This document shows positions 29,131-38,076 of a stretch of DNA of 64,000 bases, one piece after another; positions within the stretch are counted from its first letter, which is position 1; every line of letters begins with the position of its first letter. Location: NCBI RefSeq assembly GCF_030124375.1, contig NZ_JASKLS010000006.1:1-64000 (forward strand), read 5' to 3'. The notes beneath the pieces are model-generated. The model ran no database searches, was not told the DNA's origin, and saw only the letters and a program-made list of their open reading frames with translations. The stretch is from Sinorhizobium sp. 6-70. Its GTDB lineage: Bacteria > Pseudomonadota > Alphaproteobacteria > Rhizobiales > Rhizobiaceae. The translations under genes and the position numbers were made by a program.

Positions 29131-29735
29131 TCAATGCGCGAGCCTGGCAGCGTATGCTTTCCGGCCGGCGGCTCGATCTGCTCGACCCCTCGCCGCTCGA
29201 CGTCGAGCTTTCCGACATCGCCCACGGTCTTGCCCGCGTGGCGCGCTGGAACGGCCAGACTTCGGGAGATCATGCTTTTTCCGTCGCCCAGCATAGCCTG
29301 ATCGTCGAGGATATCTTCCGTCGGACCAACCGCTGCAATGCGGAAGAATGCCTGATGGCGCTCCTTCACGATGCCCCCGAGTATGTCATCGGCGACATGA
29401 TCTCGCCGTTCAAGGCCGTCGTCGGCGGTGGTTACAAGACTGTGGAAAAGCGGCTCGAAGGCGCCGTGCACCTGCGCTTCGGCTTGCCACCTCATACGCC
29501 CAAGGAACTCAAGGAGCGGATCAAGAAGGCTGATCGCATCGCTGCCTATTTCGAGGCGACCGAGCTTGCCGGTTTTTCGGCGGAAGAGGCTCGCAGGTTT
29601 TTCGGCCAACCGCGCGGCATTACGCGGAAGACCCTGCTCATTGATCCGCTGCCGGCGGTCGAGGCGCAGCGGCTGTTCGCCGAACGGTTCAATACGCTCG
29701 AAGGGGAGCGGACCATGGCAAAGGCGGAAGCCTGA
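29127..29735 (+). CDS. HD-domain phosphohydrolase (YfbR 5'-nucleotidase-like)
   Basis: This 202-residue protein carries H...HD...D metal ligands: GDHAFSVAQHSLIVEDIF, CLMALLHDAPEYVIGD and KADRIAAYFE. The arrangement matches YfbR-like HD hydrolases, several of which are 5'-deoxynucleotidases; the substrate here is unknown. Its start overlaps the ygfZ stop, and the next gene begins immediately after its stop with no gap, so the string is very probably one transcript. Confidence 0.88.
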   Translation: MINARAWQRMLSGRRLDLLDPSPLDVELSDIAHGLARVARWNGQTSGDHAFSVAQHSLIVEDIFRRTNRCNAEECLMALLHDAPEYVIGDMISPFKAVVGGGYKTVEKRLEGAVHLRFGLPPHTPKELKERIKKADRIAAYFEATELAGFSAEEARRFFGQPRGITRKTLLIDPLPAVEAQRLFAERFNTLEGERTMAKAEA

Positions 29736-30275
29736 ATGACCGGCATCGTCGTCTCGCCGCTTGCGCGCATCGCGGAAATGGCCGTTCGCCACGGTTGCCG
29801 CGAAATGGTGAGCCTGCTTGCCAAGGGACAGGATTTTCACCGACCCGCTGTCATCGACCGAGCGAAACACCTGACGATCGGTGTCAACGACATCAACTTC
29901 GCGGGAACGGGCGACCTGATCGCGCCGCAAGAGGAACATGTCCGGCAAATTATTGATTTTGCCTGCAACTGGGACCGTACCCGCCCGCTCCTCATCCATT
30001 GCTGGATGGGCGTTTCCCGTTCGCCGGCAGCGGCGTTGATTGCGGCGCTGGCGGTGGAGCCCGACCAGGACGACGCCGCGCTCGTCGCACGCCTGCGCCG
30101 CGTCTCGCCATACGCTACGCCAAACCCACGACTGGTGGAGATCGGCGACGAGACGCTGTCGCGAAAGGGCAGGCTCGTTGATGCCGTGCGGTCCATCGGC
30201 CGCGGCGCCGACGCCGACGGCAATGCGCCCTTTATGCTCACCACCCGAGCGGAGAGCGCGTGGCATGCCGACTGA
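29736..30275 (+). CDS. Tyrosine/dual-specificity phosphatase-like protein
   Basis: This 179-residue protein has the CX5R phosphatase loop HCWMGVSRSP and an upstream aspartate-containing loop (VNDINFAGTGD) that could be the general acid. It belongs to the cysteine phosphatase superfamily; the substrate might be protein, inositol phosphate or a nucleotide, and this cannot be told. It abuts the HD gene and overlaps nadQ by 11 bases. The association of two phosphatases with an NAD regulator is notable. Confidence 0.85.
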   Translation: MTGIVVSPLARIAEMAVRHGCREMVSLLAKGQDFHRPAVIDRAKHLTIGVNDINFAGTGDLIAPQEEHVRQIIDFACNWDRTRPLLIHCWMGVSRSPAAALIAALAVEPDQDDAALVARLRRVSPYATPNPRLVEIGDETLSRKGRLVDAVRSIGRGADADGNAPFMLTTRAESAWHAD

Positions 30276-31245
30276 CATGCCTGCAGTCACGGTCGAGATC
30301 GGCCTCAATGCGGCAATCGTCGCTGTCGTCAACCGCAGCCCGCATATTCTCGCTGTCAGCGAAGCGGATGGCGACGCGCGCGACAGCCTGCCCTTCGGTC
30401 CATTTGATCCGGCGCGTCACCGCACTTTCGAGACGGGGCTGCGCGACCGCGTCGAAAAGCGCATCGCTCTCAGGCTTGGATATATCGAACAGCTCTACAC
30501 CTTCGGCGACCGTGGCCGCCAGCGGCTGCCCGGAGAGGAAGGCAAGCACATGGTCTCCGTCGGTTATCTAGCGCTGACGCGGACAGACGCGGAGAACAAT
30601 GAGCGGCTGGCCGGGGCCGGCGCCCATTGGCGAGACTGGTACGCTTATCTGCCGTGGGAGGATTGGCGGCGTGGGCGTCCCGCCCTCCTCGATCATGTCA
30701 TCCTGCCGGCGCTCACCCGCTGGGAAAACAGTCCGCCATATGACGAACGATCGGCTTCCGCCGCGCAACGTCGCTCCCGCATTCGGCTCGCCTTCGGCCT
30801 TGACGATTTTCCCTGGGACGAGGAGCGCGTGCTCGAACGCTACGAGTTGCTTTACGAAGCCGGCCTTGTGCGCGAGGCGGTGATCGACGGGCACTGCCGC
30901 AATCTCGACAATCCGGCGATCGGCTTGGCGATGCGCCATGACCACCGTCGTATCGTCGCAACGGCCGTCGCCAGGTTGCGCGGCAAGATCAAATACCGGC
31001 CGGTGGTGTTCGAACTGATGCCGCCCGAGTTCACGCTAACCGATCTGCAGGCAACCGTCGAAGCGATCTCCGGCCGTCACTTGCACAAGCAGAACTTCCG
31101 GCGTCTGGTCGAGGGGGCAGCACTGGTAGAGCCGACCGGCGGAACGCTTGCCTCCACCGGCGGGCGGCCGGCCGCGCTTTTTCGCTTCCGCCGCCAGATT
31201 CTCGACGAGCGGCCTGCCCCGGGCCTGAAGGTCGGCGGACGATAG
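30265..31245 (+). CDS. nadQ: NadQ, Nudix-derived transcriptional regulator of NAD biosynthesis (COG4111)
   Basis: This 326-residue NrtR/NadQ-type regulator has an N-terminal Nudix-like domain with the family strand GYIEQLYTFGDRGR but a degenerate Nudix box, so it should sense rather than cleave its ligand. The C-terminal winged helix includes MPPEFTLTDLQATVEAI, HKQNFRRLVE and a basic FRFRR end. NadQ proteins control nadABC in Rhizobiales; here nadCBA is 0.6-4.3 kb away and nadA has a perfect palindrome in its promoter. The ATG at 30265 has GGAGAG 8 bases upstream and overlaps the phosphatase gene. The stop is one base from the convergent sodC stop. Confidence 0.88.
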   Translation: MPTDMPAVTVEIGLNAAIVAVVNRSPHILAVSEADGDARDSLPFGPFDPARHRTFETGLRDRVEKRIALRLGYIEQLYTFGDRGRQRLPGEEGKHMVSVGYLALTRTDAENNERLAGAGAHWRDWYAYLPWEDWRRGRPALLDHVILPALTRWENSPPYDERSASAAQRRSRIRLAFGLDDFPWDEERVLERYELLYEAGLVREAVIDGHCRNLDNPAIGLAMRHDHRRIVATAVARLRGKIKYRPVVFELMPPEFTLTDLQATVEAISGRHLHKQNFRRLVEGAALVEPTGGTLASTGGRPAALFRFRRQILDERPAPGLKVGGR

Positions 31246-31246
31246 G

Positions 31247-31765
31247 TTACTTAATGATGGCGCAGGCCAGTCGGTCACCCGCGTCACCCGCCGGCTGGCT
31301 GCGGTTGTCATCGGAACGCGCATGGATCATCAAGGCGCGACCACGAATGGCGGTGCCCTTGTCGTCGAGAGTGACGAAGCTGTTGAACACCTGCGCGCGG
31401 AGCGTCCCGTCGGCGCCGACATATTGGTTCGGCATATCGCCCGCATGCGGACCCTTTTGCGCCAGGAATCCGTGTTCGGCATTCGCATCTTCGCCCGCAA
31501 AATGCTTGCCCGCCGACTCGTAGCCGCCCGCCGGATCGCAGCTTCCGACTTCGTGAACGTGGAAAGCAACCCAGGTGTTCTTTGGCAGGTCGGTGATTTC
31601 CATCTCGATCAGCACTCCCTTGCCGGCCGCCGTCAACGTGGCCCGCCCCGTCTCCTTGCCGTCCTTGCCGACGAAGTTTGCGACGGCGGTCTGCGATGAC
31701 TCTTGCGCAGACGCGGTGGCTGCCGCGCTAATAGCCAGCGCAACTACGGCTAATATTCTGATCAT
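31247..31765 (-). CDS. sodC: Periplasmic Cu/Zn superoxide dismutase
   Basis: The 172-residue precursor has a cleavable signal peptide (MIRILAVVALAISAAATASA). Metal ligands and landmarks are visible: FHVHEVGSCDP, KHFAGEDANAEHG, HAGDMPN, LMIHARSDDNRSQPAGDAG and the C-terminal RLACAI cysteine for the structural disulfide. It disproportionates superoxide in the periplasm. The ATG at 31765 follows AAGGA; an upstream in-frame extension lacks signal-peptide character. It is convergent with nadQ, stops one base apart, with no room for a separate terminator. Confidence 0.95.
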   Translation of the reverse strand: MIRILAVVALAISAAATASAQESSQTAVANFVGKDGKETGRATLTAAGKGVLIEMEITDLPKNTWVAFHVHEVGSCDPAGGYESAGKHFAGEDANAEHGFLAQKGPHAGDMPNQYVGADGTLRAQVFNSFVTLDDKGTAIRGRALMIHARSDDNRSQPAGDAGDRLACAIIK

Positions 31766-31882
31766 CGCCAAATCCTTCCTCGCTCGCGGGAAAGAAGAAC
31801 CAACGCGCAAATGGTGATGTCGTTCCACGCGAGCGCGGAAGAGTTGTGTTCGGCGATTTCGAGAACACTGCTCGCAGCGAAC

Positions 31883-32785
31883 CTAGATCGTCACATCAAG
31901 CCCGATATCGAGCGTCGGCGCCGCCATGGTGATCTTCGATGTAGAGACGTAGTCGACGCCCGTCTCGGCGATCGCCCGGATGGTGTCGATCTTGACGTTG
32001 CCCGACGCTTCGAGCCGCGTGCGGCGCGGATCGGCGGCATAGTCAGCCGGGCTCAGGCGCCAATGTTCGGCATTGACCGTAACGGCCTCGCGCAGCAACT
32101 CCGGTCCCATATTGTCGAGCAGGATCACGTCCGGAGCAGCAGTCAGCGCCTCGCGCATCTGCGCAAGCCCGTCGACCTCGACCTCCACCTTGACGAGATG
32201 GCCGCAATAGGCGCGTGCGGCAAGAATGGCGTCGGCAACACCGCCGGATACGGCGATATGGTTGTCCTTGATCAACACCGCGTCATCAAGGCCATAGCGA
32301 TGGTTCGAGCCCCCGCCGAGACGGACGGCGTATTTCTCCAGCGCGCGCAGGCCGGGGATGGTCTTGCGCGTGCAGCAGACCTTGGCGGTCGTGGGGGCGA
32401 TCTCATCGGCGAATTTCGCCGTGTAGGTGGCGATCCCGGAGAGATGCATGAGGAAATTGAGAGCGACGCGCTCGGCGGACAGCAGACCCCTTGCGCGGCC
32501 CGAAATCCTGGCAATGTCGCTACCGGGCGCGACGCGATCACCGTCTGCCGCGAGCGCGTCGAAGCGGATCGACGGATCGACCAGCCGAAACGCCGTTCTT
32601 GCCAATTCAAGCCCGGCGATGACGCCCGCATCGCGGACACGCATGGTCGCCGATGCCGTCATATCCGGACCGATCGTCGACAGTGTCGTGATATCGCCGG
32701 CACGACCAAGATCCTCCAGGATGGCGGCCCTCACCTGGTCTTCGACCATGAGGGCGGGCAGTTCCGGGCGTAGCGCGGCGGTCAT
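31883..32785 (-). CDS. nadC: Nicotinate-nucleotide pyrophosphorylase (quinolinate phosphoribosyltransferase)
   Basis: This 300-residue enzyme converts quinolinate and PRPP to nicotinate mononucleotide. It shows the NadC core TRKTIPGLRALEKYAV, LGGGSNHRYGL, LIKDNHI and KVEVEVDGL, then LLDNMGPE and LEASGNVKIDTI. It is the last gene of the nadA-nadB-nadC operon on the minus strand, about 54 bases after nadB. It should share regulation by NadQ at the nadA promoter. Confidence 0.97.
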   Translation of the reverse strand: MTAALRPELPALMVEDQVRAAILEDLGRAGDITTLSTIGPDMTASATMRVRDAGVIAGLELARTAFRLVDPSIRFDALAADGDRVAPGSDIARISGRARGLLSAERVALNFLMHLSGIATYTAKFADEIAPTTAKVCCTRKTIPGLRALEKYAVRLGGGSNHRYGLDDAVLIKDNHIAVSGGVADAILAARAYCGHLVKVEVEVDGLAQMREALTAAPDVILLDNMGPELLREAVTVNAEHWRLSPADYAADPRRTRLEASGNVKIDTIRAIAETGVDYVSTSKITMAAPTLDIGLDVTI

Positions 32786-32839
32786 GGGCTTGGCTCCTGC
32801 AGGGATATCATCATAACGATCGCAGACACCGGGCCGGCA

Positions 32840-34438
32840 TCACGCCGGCTCGGTTTCGGCCACTTCTGCGGCCAGGCGTTCGGCCTGCGCCAGCGTCAGG
32901 TACGTGCGCCGCTGCCATTCGGGGCGCTCGGACGGGCAGTCGGCGCGGAAATGACCACCGCGGCTTTCCGTTCGCTGAAGGGCCGCGACGGCGATGAGCT
33001 TGGCGGTGGTGATGATGTTGGCGAAGCGCAGGCGGTTGTTGGCGCGCTCCAGCGCCGCAATCTCGCGGATCGCCCGCGTCAGGCTCTCGTGCGTGCGAAT
33101 TACGCCGACGCACTCGCTCATCAGGCTGCGCAGGATCTTGAACGGCGGGCTGTCCTCGACCGTCACCGGATCGTCGTTTTCGCCGGCGTTGTCGCCCCAC
33201 TCGGTGAGCTTCGGCGTCGGCAAGGTTCCCTTGATGCTTTCCGCGATACGCGCGGCAAAGACAACGGCCTCCAGCAGCGAGTTCGAAGCAAGACGATTGG
33301 CGCCGTGAACACCGGTCGATGTCACTTCGCCCGCTGCCCAGAGACCATCGATCGAGGTGCGGCCCTGCCCATCGGTCAGCACGCCCCCCATGTGATAGTG
33401 AACGGCTGGGACGACCGGGATCGGTTGCGTCACCGGATCGATGCCAGCCGCAAGACAGGAGACATAAACGGTCGGGAACATCTCCGGGAAATGTTTGCCG
33501 ACGGCCCTGGTGCAATCGAGGAAGGCGCCACGCCCGGCCTGCACTTCGGCAAAAACACCGCGCGAGACGATATCCCGCGGCGCGAGTTCGCCGTCGGGAT
33601 GAATATCGAGCATGAAACGATGACCTGCGGAATTGACAAGCACGGCGCCGTCACCGCGCAGCGCCTCGGTGGCCAAAGGCGCTGGGTCCTTGCCGATATT
33701 GATCGCGGTTGGATGGAATTGGACGAATTCCGGATCGGCGATGATGGCGCCTGCCCGTGCAGCCATGCCGACACCCTGGCCGCAGGCCTCCCAAGGATTG
33801 GTGGTGACGGCGTAGAGATGCCCGATGCCGCCGGAGCAGAGAACGACGGCGCGCGCCGGGAACGAAACGCGGACCTTCGATTGACCGGCGTCCGGCCTTG
33901 CGATGACGCCGGAGATGAAGCGCCCTTCGCGCACCAGTTCCTCGACCACGTAGCCTTCGATGACGCGGATAGACGGAGTCCTGCGCACGGCGGCGATCAG
34001 CGCTTCCATGATCGCCTTGCCGGCCATGTCGCCCCTGACGCGCACGATGCGCCGTTCGGAATGCGCCGCCTCGCGCGAAAGCAGGAGCTTGCCTTCAAGA
34101 TCGCGGTCGAAGGGCACGCCGTAGTCGAGCAGGTCGTGAATGCGCGCCGGTCCCTCGGCGACCATCATCCGTGTCATTTTCTCGTCGACTATGCCGGCGC
34201 CGGCGGTGACGGTATCGGCGACATGCTTTTCGAACGTGTCGCCCGGGCTCATCGCGGCCGCGATCCCGCCCTGCGCCCAGGCAGACGAGGCGCCGTGCCC
34301 GATCGGGGCGGCGGCAAGGATGGTCACAGGACGCGGCGCCAGCTTCAGCGCGCAGAAGAGCCCGGCAAGGCCGCCGCCGACGATGACGATGTCATCGATC
34401 CCGTTGAAGGATTGCGGACGAAAATGGTCTTTCAGCAT
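32840..34438 (-). CDS. nadB: L-aspartate oxidase
   Basis: This 532-residue flavoprotein oxidises L-aspartate to iminoaspartate for quinolinate synthesis with NadA. It has the FAD-binding [32 protein letters not shown], the active-site FHPTAI and LPTVYVSC-type region, and [19 protein letters not shown]. The C-terminal helical domain follows. The ATG at 34438 has GGAGGAG 9 bases upstream; the extra in-frame codons up to 34492 abut the nadA stop and lack that support. Confidence 0.96.
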   Translation of the reverse strand: MLKDHFRPQSFNGIDDIVIVGGGLAGLFCALKLAPRPVTILAAAPIGHGASSAWAQGGIAAAMSPGDTFEKHVADTVTAGAGIVDEKMTRMMVAEGPARIHDLLDYGVPFDRDLEGKLLLSREAAHSERRIVRVRGDMAGKAIMEALIAAVRRTPSIRVIEGYVVEELVREGRFISGVIARPDAGQSKVRVSFPARAVVLCSGGIGHLYAVTTNPWEACGQGVGMAARAGAIIADPEFVQFHPTAINIGKDPAPLATEALRGDGAVLVNSAGHRFMLDIHPDGELAPRDIVSRGVFAEVQAGRGAFLDCTRAVGKHFPEMFPTVYVSCLAAGIDPVTQPIPVVPAVHYHMGGVLTDGQGRTSIDGLWAAGEVTSTGVHGANRLASNSLLEAVVFAARIAESIKGTLPTPKLTEWGDNAGENDDPVTVEDSPPFKILRSLMSECVGVIRTHESLTRAIREIAALERANNRLRFANIITTAKLIAVAALQRTESRGGHFRADCPSERPEWQRRTYLTLAQAERLAAEVAETEPA

Positions 34439-34495
34439 GGCTCGGTACTCCTCCAGCCGCATGCATGGGTGCCGGGCCACAGGCCCGGACATCGA

Positions 34496-35575
34496 CTATT
34501 GCTTGAGGTTCACCATGCGCTCGACCGCAAGGCGGGCGCGGCCGGCGATCGCCGGGTCGACAAGAACCTCCTCCGTCATGTTGAGCAGGCTGTCGAGGAT
34601 CTTCGGCAGCGTTATGCGCTTCATGTGCGGACAGAGATTGCACGGTTTGACGAAATCGACGCCCTCGACTTCCGCCTGGATATTGGAAGCCATGGAGCAT
34701 TCGGTGACAAGAAGCACCTTTTGCGGCCGCTTGTCCTTGACGTAGTTGATCATGCCCGACGTGGAGCCGGCGAAATCGCAGACGGCGATGACATCGGGGT
34801 GGCATTCCGGGTGGCCGATGATCTCGATACCCGGATTGGCCTCCTTGTAGGCGAGGAGCTCCGCCGCGGTGAAGCGCTCATGGACCTCGCAATGTCCCTT
34901 CCAGGTGAGGATCTTCTTGTTCGTCTGGCGCGCGACGTTCATCGCGAGATATTCGTCGGGAATGCAGAGCACGGTGTCGGATTCCAGGCTCTCAACGACC
35001 GCCAGCACGTTGGACGAAGTGCAGCAGATGTCGGTCTCCGCCTTCACATCGGCCGAGGTGTTGACGTAGGTAACGACCGGCACGCCGGGATAACGCTCCT
35101 TGAGCAGGCGCACATCCGCGCCGGTGATCGATTCGGACAACGAGCAGCCCGCCTTCGCATCGGGGATCAGCACCGTCTTTTCCGGATTGAGGAGCTTCGA
35201 GGTCTCGGCCATGAAGTGTACGCCGCACTGGACGATGATTTCGGCATCGACCTTGGTGGCGTCGCGGGCGAGTTGCAGCGAATCCCCGACGATGTCGGCG
35301 ACGCAATGGAAAATATCGGGCGTCTGGTAATTGTGCGCCAGAATGACGGCGTTGCGCTCTTTCTTCAGCCGATTGATCGCGTGAACATAGGGCGCGTAGG
35401 CGGCCCACTCGATGGCCGGGATGAAATCCTTGACCTTCTCGTAGAGATGCGCGGTTTCGCGGGCGATCGCCGGCGTGTAGGCGAGGTCCGGCTTCTCGAT
35501 GACGCCGAAGCGCGCGGCCGCGCTGACGAATGCCGGGGCTGGCGCCGCATCCGCGCGAAGGTCAAGTCTGGTCAT
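34496..35575 (-). CDS. nadA: Quinolinate synthase (4Fe-4S)
   Basis: This 359-residue enzyme condenses iminoaspartate and dihydroxyacetone phosphate into quinolinate. The three cluster cysteines are expected in [19 protein letters not shown] and KPCNLCPHM. Substrate-binding [11 protein letters not shown] and GHPECHPDV are present. It is the first gene of the nadABC operon. GAGAGGAGAG precedes the ATG, and a palindromic operator sits 38-58 bases upstream overlapping the predicted promoter. Oxygen sensitivity of the cluster may explain a benefit from YgfZ; that is inference. Confidence 0.97.
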   Translation of the reverse strand: MTRLDLRADAAPAPAFVSAAARFGVIEKPDLAYTPAIARETAHLYEKVKDFIPAIEWAAYAPYVHAINRLKKERNAVILAHNYQTPDIFHCVADIVGDSLQLARDATKVDAEIIVQCGVHFMAETSKLLNPEKTVLIPDAKAGCSLSESITGADVRLLKERYPGVPVVTYVNTSADVKAETDICCTSSNVLAVVESLESDTVLCIPDEYLAMNVARQTNKKILTWKGHCEVHERFTAAELLAYKEANPGIEIIGHPECHPDVIAVCDFAGSTSGMINYVKDKRPQKVLLVTECSMASNIQAEVEGVDFVKPCNLCPHMKRITLPKILDSLLNMTEEVLVDPAIAGRARLAVERMVNLKQ

Positions 35576-35612
35576 CGGGCTCTCCTCTCCCGCCGTCCCT
35601 GGCGGTTTCCAT

Positions 35613-35633
35613 TTATGCTCACACTGAGCATAA
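35613..35633 (-). promoter_or_regulatory. NadQ operator at the nadA promoter
   Basis: The perfect inverted repeat TTATGCTCA-N3-TGAGCATAA lies in the nadABC promoter. On the minus strand a TTGACC (-35-like) precedes it and CATAAA (-10-like) overlaps its right arm, so bound repressor would block RNA polymerase. The nearby nadQ gene encodes the expected binding protein. I know of NadQ sites upstream of nadABC in Rhizobiales as a group, but the exact consensus could not be checked here. Confidence 0.8.
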
Positions 35634-35741
35634 TTGGGTCAAAACAAAAGCGGCGAAGCCGCGGCGACTGATTTAGAAAGTTTTGTGACAGATTTCAAGA
35701 AGGATGCGCCCATTTCGGGGGCGCATCGGTATTGCCGCCGG

Positions 35742-36980
35742 TCAGGCCATCGCCGGTCTTGCGACGCCCCTCTCCTCGATCGGCCAGTGGACGATGGCCG
35801 CAAAGACGCCGAGCGCCACACCCAGCCACCAGACCGGATCATAGGAACCGAAGCGGTCGTAGAGATAGCCGCCCATCCAGACGCCGAGGAAGGAACCGAT
35901 CTGGTGGGAAAGGAAGACGATGCCGCCGAGCAGGCCGAGATGTCTCGTTCCGAACATGATCGCGACCAAGCCGTTGGTCGGCGGCACGGTCGACAGCCAC
36001 AAGAGGCCCATGACGACGGCGAAGATGATGACCGAGGTCGGCGACTGCGGCAGCAGCAGGAAGGCCGCGACAGCGACCGAGCGGGCAACGTAGATCAGTG
36101 CCAGGAAATAGGGCTTCGAATAGCGCTGCCCGATGATGCCCGCCGAGAACGACCCGATGATGTTGAAGAAGCCGATCAGCGCAAGCGCAATCACCGCGTA
36201 ACGGGCATCGATGCCGATGTCGCCGATATAGGCGGGGAAATGGGCGGTGATGAAGGCCACCTGATAGCCGCAGACGAAGAAACCTGAAACCAGCAGCAGA
36301 TAGCTTCTGTGCCCCATTGCTTCCCTCAGAGCCTCGCCGACCGTCTGCTTGTACAGCGTTTCCGACTGGCGGCCCGAGGAAGCATTGCCGCGCAGGGGGA
36401 TTGCGACGAGCGGGACAAGCAGCATCAGCACGCCGAGATAGACAAGGCTGTCGGACCAGCCAAAGGCGGAAATCAGTCCTTGGCTCAGCGGCGCGAACAG
36501 GAACATGCCGGCGGAGCCGGCAGCCGTGCCGATGCCGAAAGCGAGAGAGCGCTGCTCCGGTGCGACATGGCGGGCAAAAGCGGAAAGCACGATGCCGAAG
36601 GAGCCGGACGCGACGCCGAGACCGACAAGCACGCCGCCCCCGACATGCAACCAGATCGGAGCATTGGCAAAGGCCATGATGACGAGACCCGCCGCGTAGA
36701 GAAGACCGGACAGCGCCAGCACGCGCCAGGTGCCGAATTTATCGGCTATGGCGCCGAAGAACGGCTGCCCAAGACCCCAGCAGAGGTTCTGGAGCGCCAT
36801 CGCGAGGCCAAACGTCGTTCGATCCCACCCCATGTCGGCAAGCATCGGCAACTGGAAGAAACCCATGGCAGAGCGCGGACCAAAGGTGAGCATTGCGATC
36901 ACCGAACCGGCTGCGATGATCAGCCACGGTAGGCTGCTGCGCTCGGAAACGCGGGTTGCGGTGGCAGAAACAGCGGACAT
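35742..36980 (-). CDS. MFS transporter, possibly in the NAD regulon
   Basis: This 412-residue protein has 12 hydrophobic segments and MFS loops (GAIADKFGTWRVLALSG, IGQRYSKPYFLA). GPRSAMGFFQLPMLADMGWDRTTFGLAMALQNLCWGLGQP resembles the monocarboxylate/OFA-type porter group, in split form GPRSAMGFF and QPFFGA. The substrate is unknown. The ATG at 36980 is preferred because the upstream extension (to 37073) overlaps the putative operator. The gene lies behind nadABC on the same strand, and a NadQ-like palindrome lies 70-88 bases upstream of its start, so transport of an NAD precursor is a testable idea. Confidence 0.85.
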   Translation of the reverse strand: MSAVSATATRVSERSSLPWLIIAAGSVIAMLTFGPRSAMGFFQLPMLADMGWDRTTFGLAMALQNLCWGLGQPFFGAIADKFGTWRVLALSGLLYAAGLVIMAFANAPIWLHVGGGVLVGLGVASGSFGIVLSAFARHVAPEQRSLAFGIGTAAGSAGMFLFAPLSQGLISAFGWSDSLVYLGVLMLLVPLVAIPLRGNASSGRQSETLYKQTVGEALREAMGHRSYLLLVSGFFVCGYQVAFITAHFPAYIGDIGIDARYAVIALALIGFFNIIGSFSAGIIGQRYSKPYFLALIYVARSVAVAAFLLLPQSPTSVIIFAVVMGLLWLSTVPPTNGLVAIMFGTRHLGLLGGIVFLSHQIGSFLGVWMGGYLYDRFGSYDPVWWLGVALGVFAAIVHWPIEERGVARPAMA

Positions 36981-37049
36981 CGTGGGAGCTCCGATCGATG
37001 AGGGGCCATGGCTATGGCAGCCCAAATTGATGAGGGCGCATGCTATGGC

Positions 37050-37068
37050 GATGCTCAAATTGAGGAAA
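37050..37068 (-). promoter_or_regulatory. Second NadQ-like site upstream of the MFS gene
   Basis: ATGCTCA-AAT-TGAGGAAA keeps the CTCA-N3-TGAG core of the nadA operator with the same 3-base spacer. Arms match the nadA palindrome at 13 of 16 positions. It sits 70-88 bases before the preferred MFS start. Assignment is inferred from similarity. Confidence 0.5.
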
Positions 37069-37145
37069 GCCAATTAATTTGACGATGTGATCACAGGAAT
37101 TGATGGCGCATCTTGGCAAAGTCGCCATTCGGGGCATGACGCCGT

Positions 37146-37997
37146 TCAATTGGCATTGCGCACCTTCATCGGCCAGCGCTCGGCGCGCCGGCGAATGACC
37201 CTGGCCTCGTCGCCGAGCTTAACGATGCCCTCGCCCCGCGGCACCGCATTCCAACCGAAGAGAACACCCGCCACGCGCCGCTCGGCGGACATGCGCTTGT
37301 CCGCAAGACCCTGAATCGGATTGCCGCCGATTCGCTCGCCCGTCTGCTGGTCCTGGGTGGTCATGATGCAGCGGGCGCAGGGTTTGACGAGATCAAAGGG
37401 GATGCCCCCGATCTCCAGGCTTTCCCACCAATCCTCCGCCCAGGGTTCATCGCAATCGATCAGGATGTTGGTGCGGAAACGCTCCATGCCGACCGGCTCC
37501 TGCCCCTTTTCGATCAGCGTGCGGTTTAGGTCGGCCAGCGACCCGGTCGTCGTGATGAGGATCGGAAAGCCATCGGCAAATCCGACCGGCGCTGCCGCGC
37601 CCGCCCATTCGGTGCCGACGAAGCGCTCCGCCTGTTCGTCCATGTGGACGAGCTTCACCGGCCGCCCAAACCAGCCGGAAAGCACGTCATTGGCAGCATC
37701 GTCGGCCACCGCGGCATCGACATCGCTCGACCAGACGCGGACATCGAGGCGGCGGTCCGGATCGAAGCGCACGGACAATTCATCGCCGTTCATTTTCAGG
37801 TGTACGCCGCCGTCGATGTGCGCCGCTTCGACCTGTGCCAGCGCCTGCAACTCACGTTGGGTGATGAAGTGGCCATCCGGTTCGACCACCATGAAACGCC
37901 TGTCGCCGGCAAGCCCATCGACATTGACGGTCACCTCGCTTTGCGGAATTGCGCGGCCGCTCTTCAGGGGATGGGTATTAAGGCCGGTCACTTTCAT
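37146..37997 (-). CDS. MOSC domain protein (YcbX/mARC-like)
   Basis: This 283-residue protein has the N-terminal MOSC beta-barrel (KVTGLNTHPLKSGRAIP, LAGDRRFMVVEPDG) and C-terminal MOSC domain with RFRTNILI, PCARCIMTTQDQQTGE and GEGIVKLGDE. The Cys in PCARC fits the molybdenum cofactor ligand of mARC/YcbX-type reductases of N-hydroxylated compounds. No ferredoxin domain is attached, so a separate redox partner is expected. The ATG at 37997 follows GGAAG. The long frame upstream is a shadow of the HD gene. Confidence 0.9.
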   Translation of the reverse strand: MKVTGLNTHPLKSGRAIPQSEVTVNVDGLAGDRRFMVVEPDGHFITQRELQALAQVEAAHIDGGVHLKMNGDELSVRFDPDRRLDVRVWSSDVDAAVADDAANDVLSGWFGRPVKLVHMDEQAERFVGTEWAGAAAPVGFADGFPILITTTGSLADLNRTLIEKGQEPVGMERFRTNILIDCDEPWAEDWWESLEIGGIPFDLVKPCARCIMTTQDQQTGERIGGNPIQGLADKRMSAERRVAGVLFGWNAVPRGEGIVKLGDEARVIRRRAERWPMKVRNAN

Positions 37998-38076
37998 ATC
38001 GATCTTCCCGAGCTCAGAAATTGATTCAGGCCGCTCGCAATCTGATTCACGGAGCGGCGCCAATCCGTTGAAAGAT

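Noticed and set aside
32951..35671. 906-codon open frame antisense to nadB and nadA
   Set aside because: It spans two complete, well-recognised genes and their junction; composition is typical of antisense GC-rich DNA (Arg/Asp/His/Gly) and matches no family.
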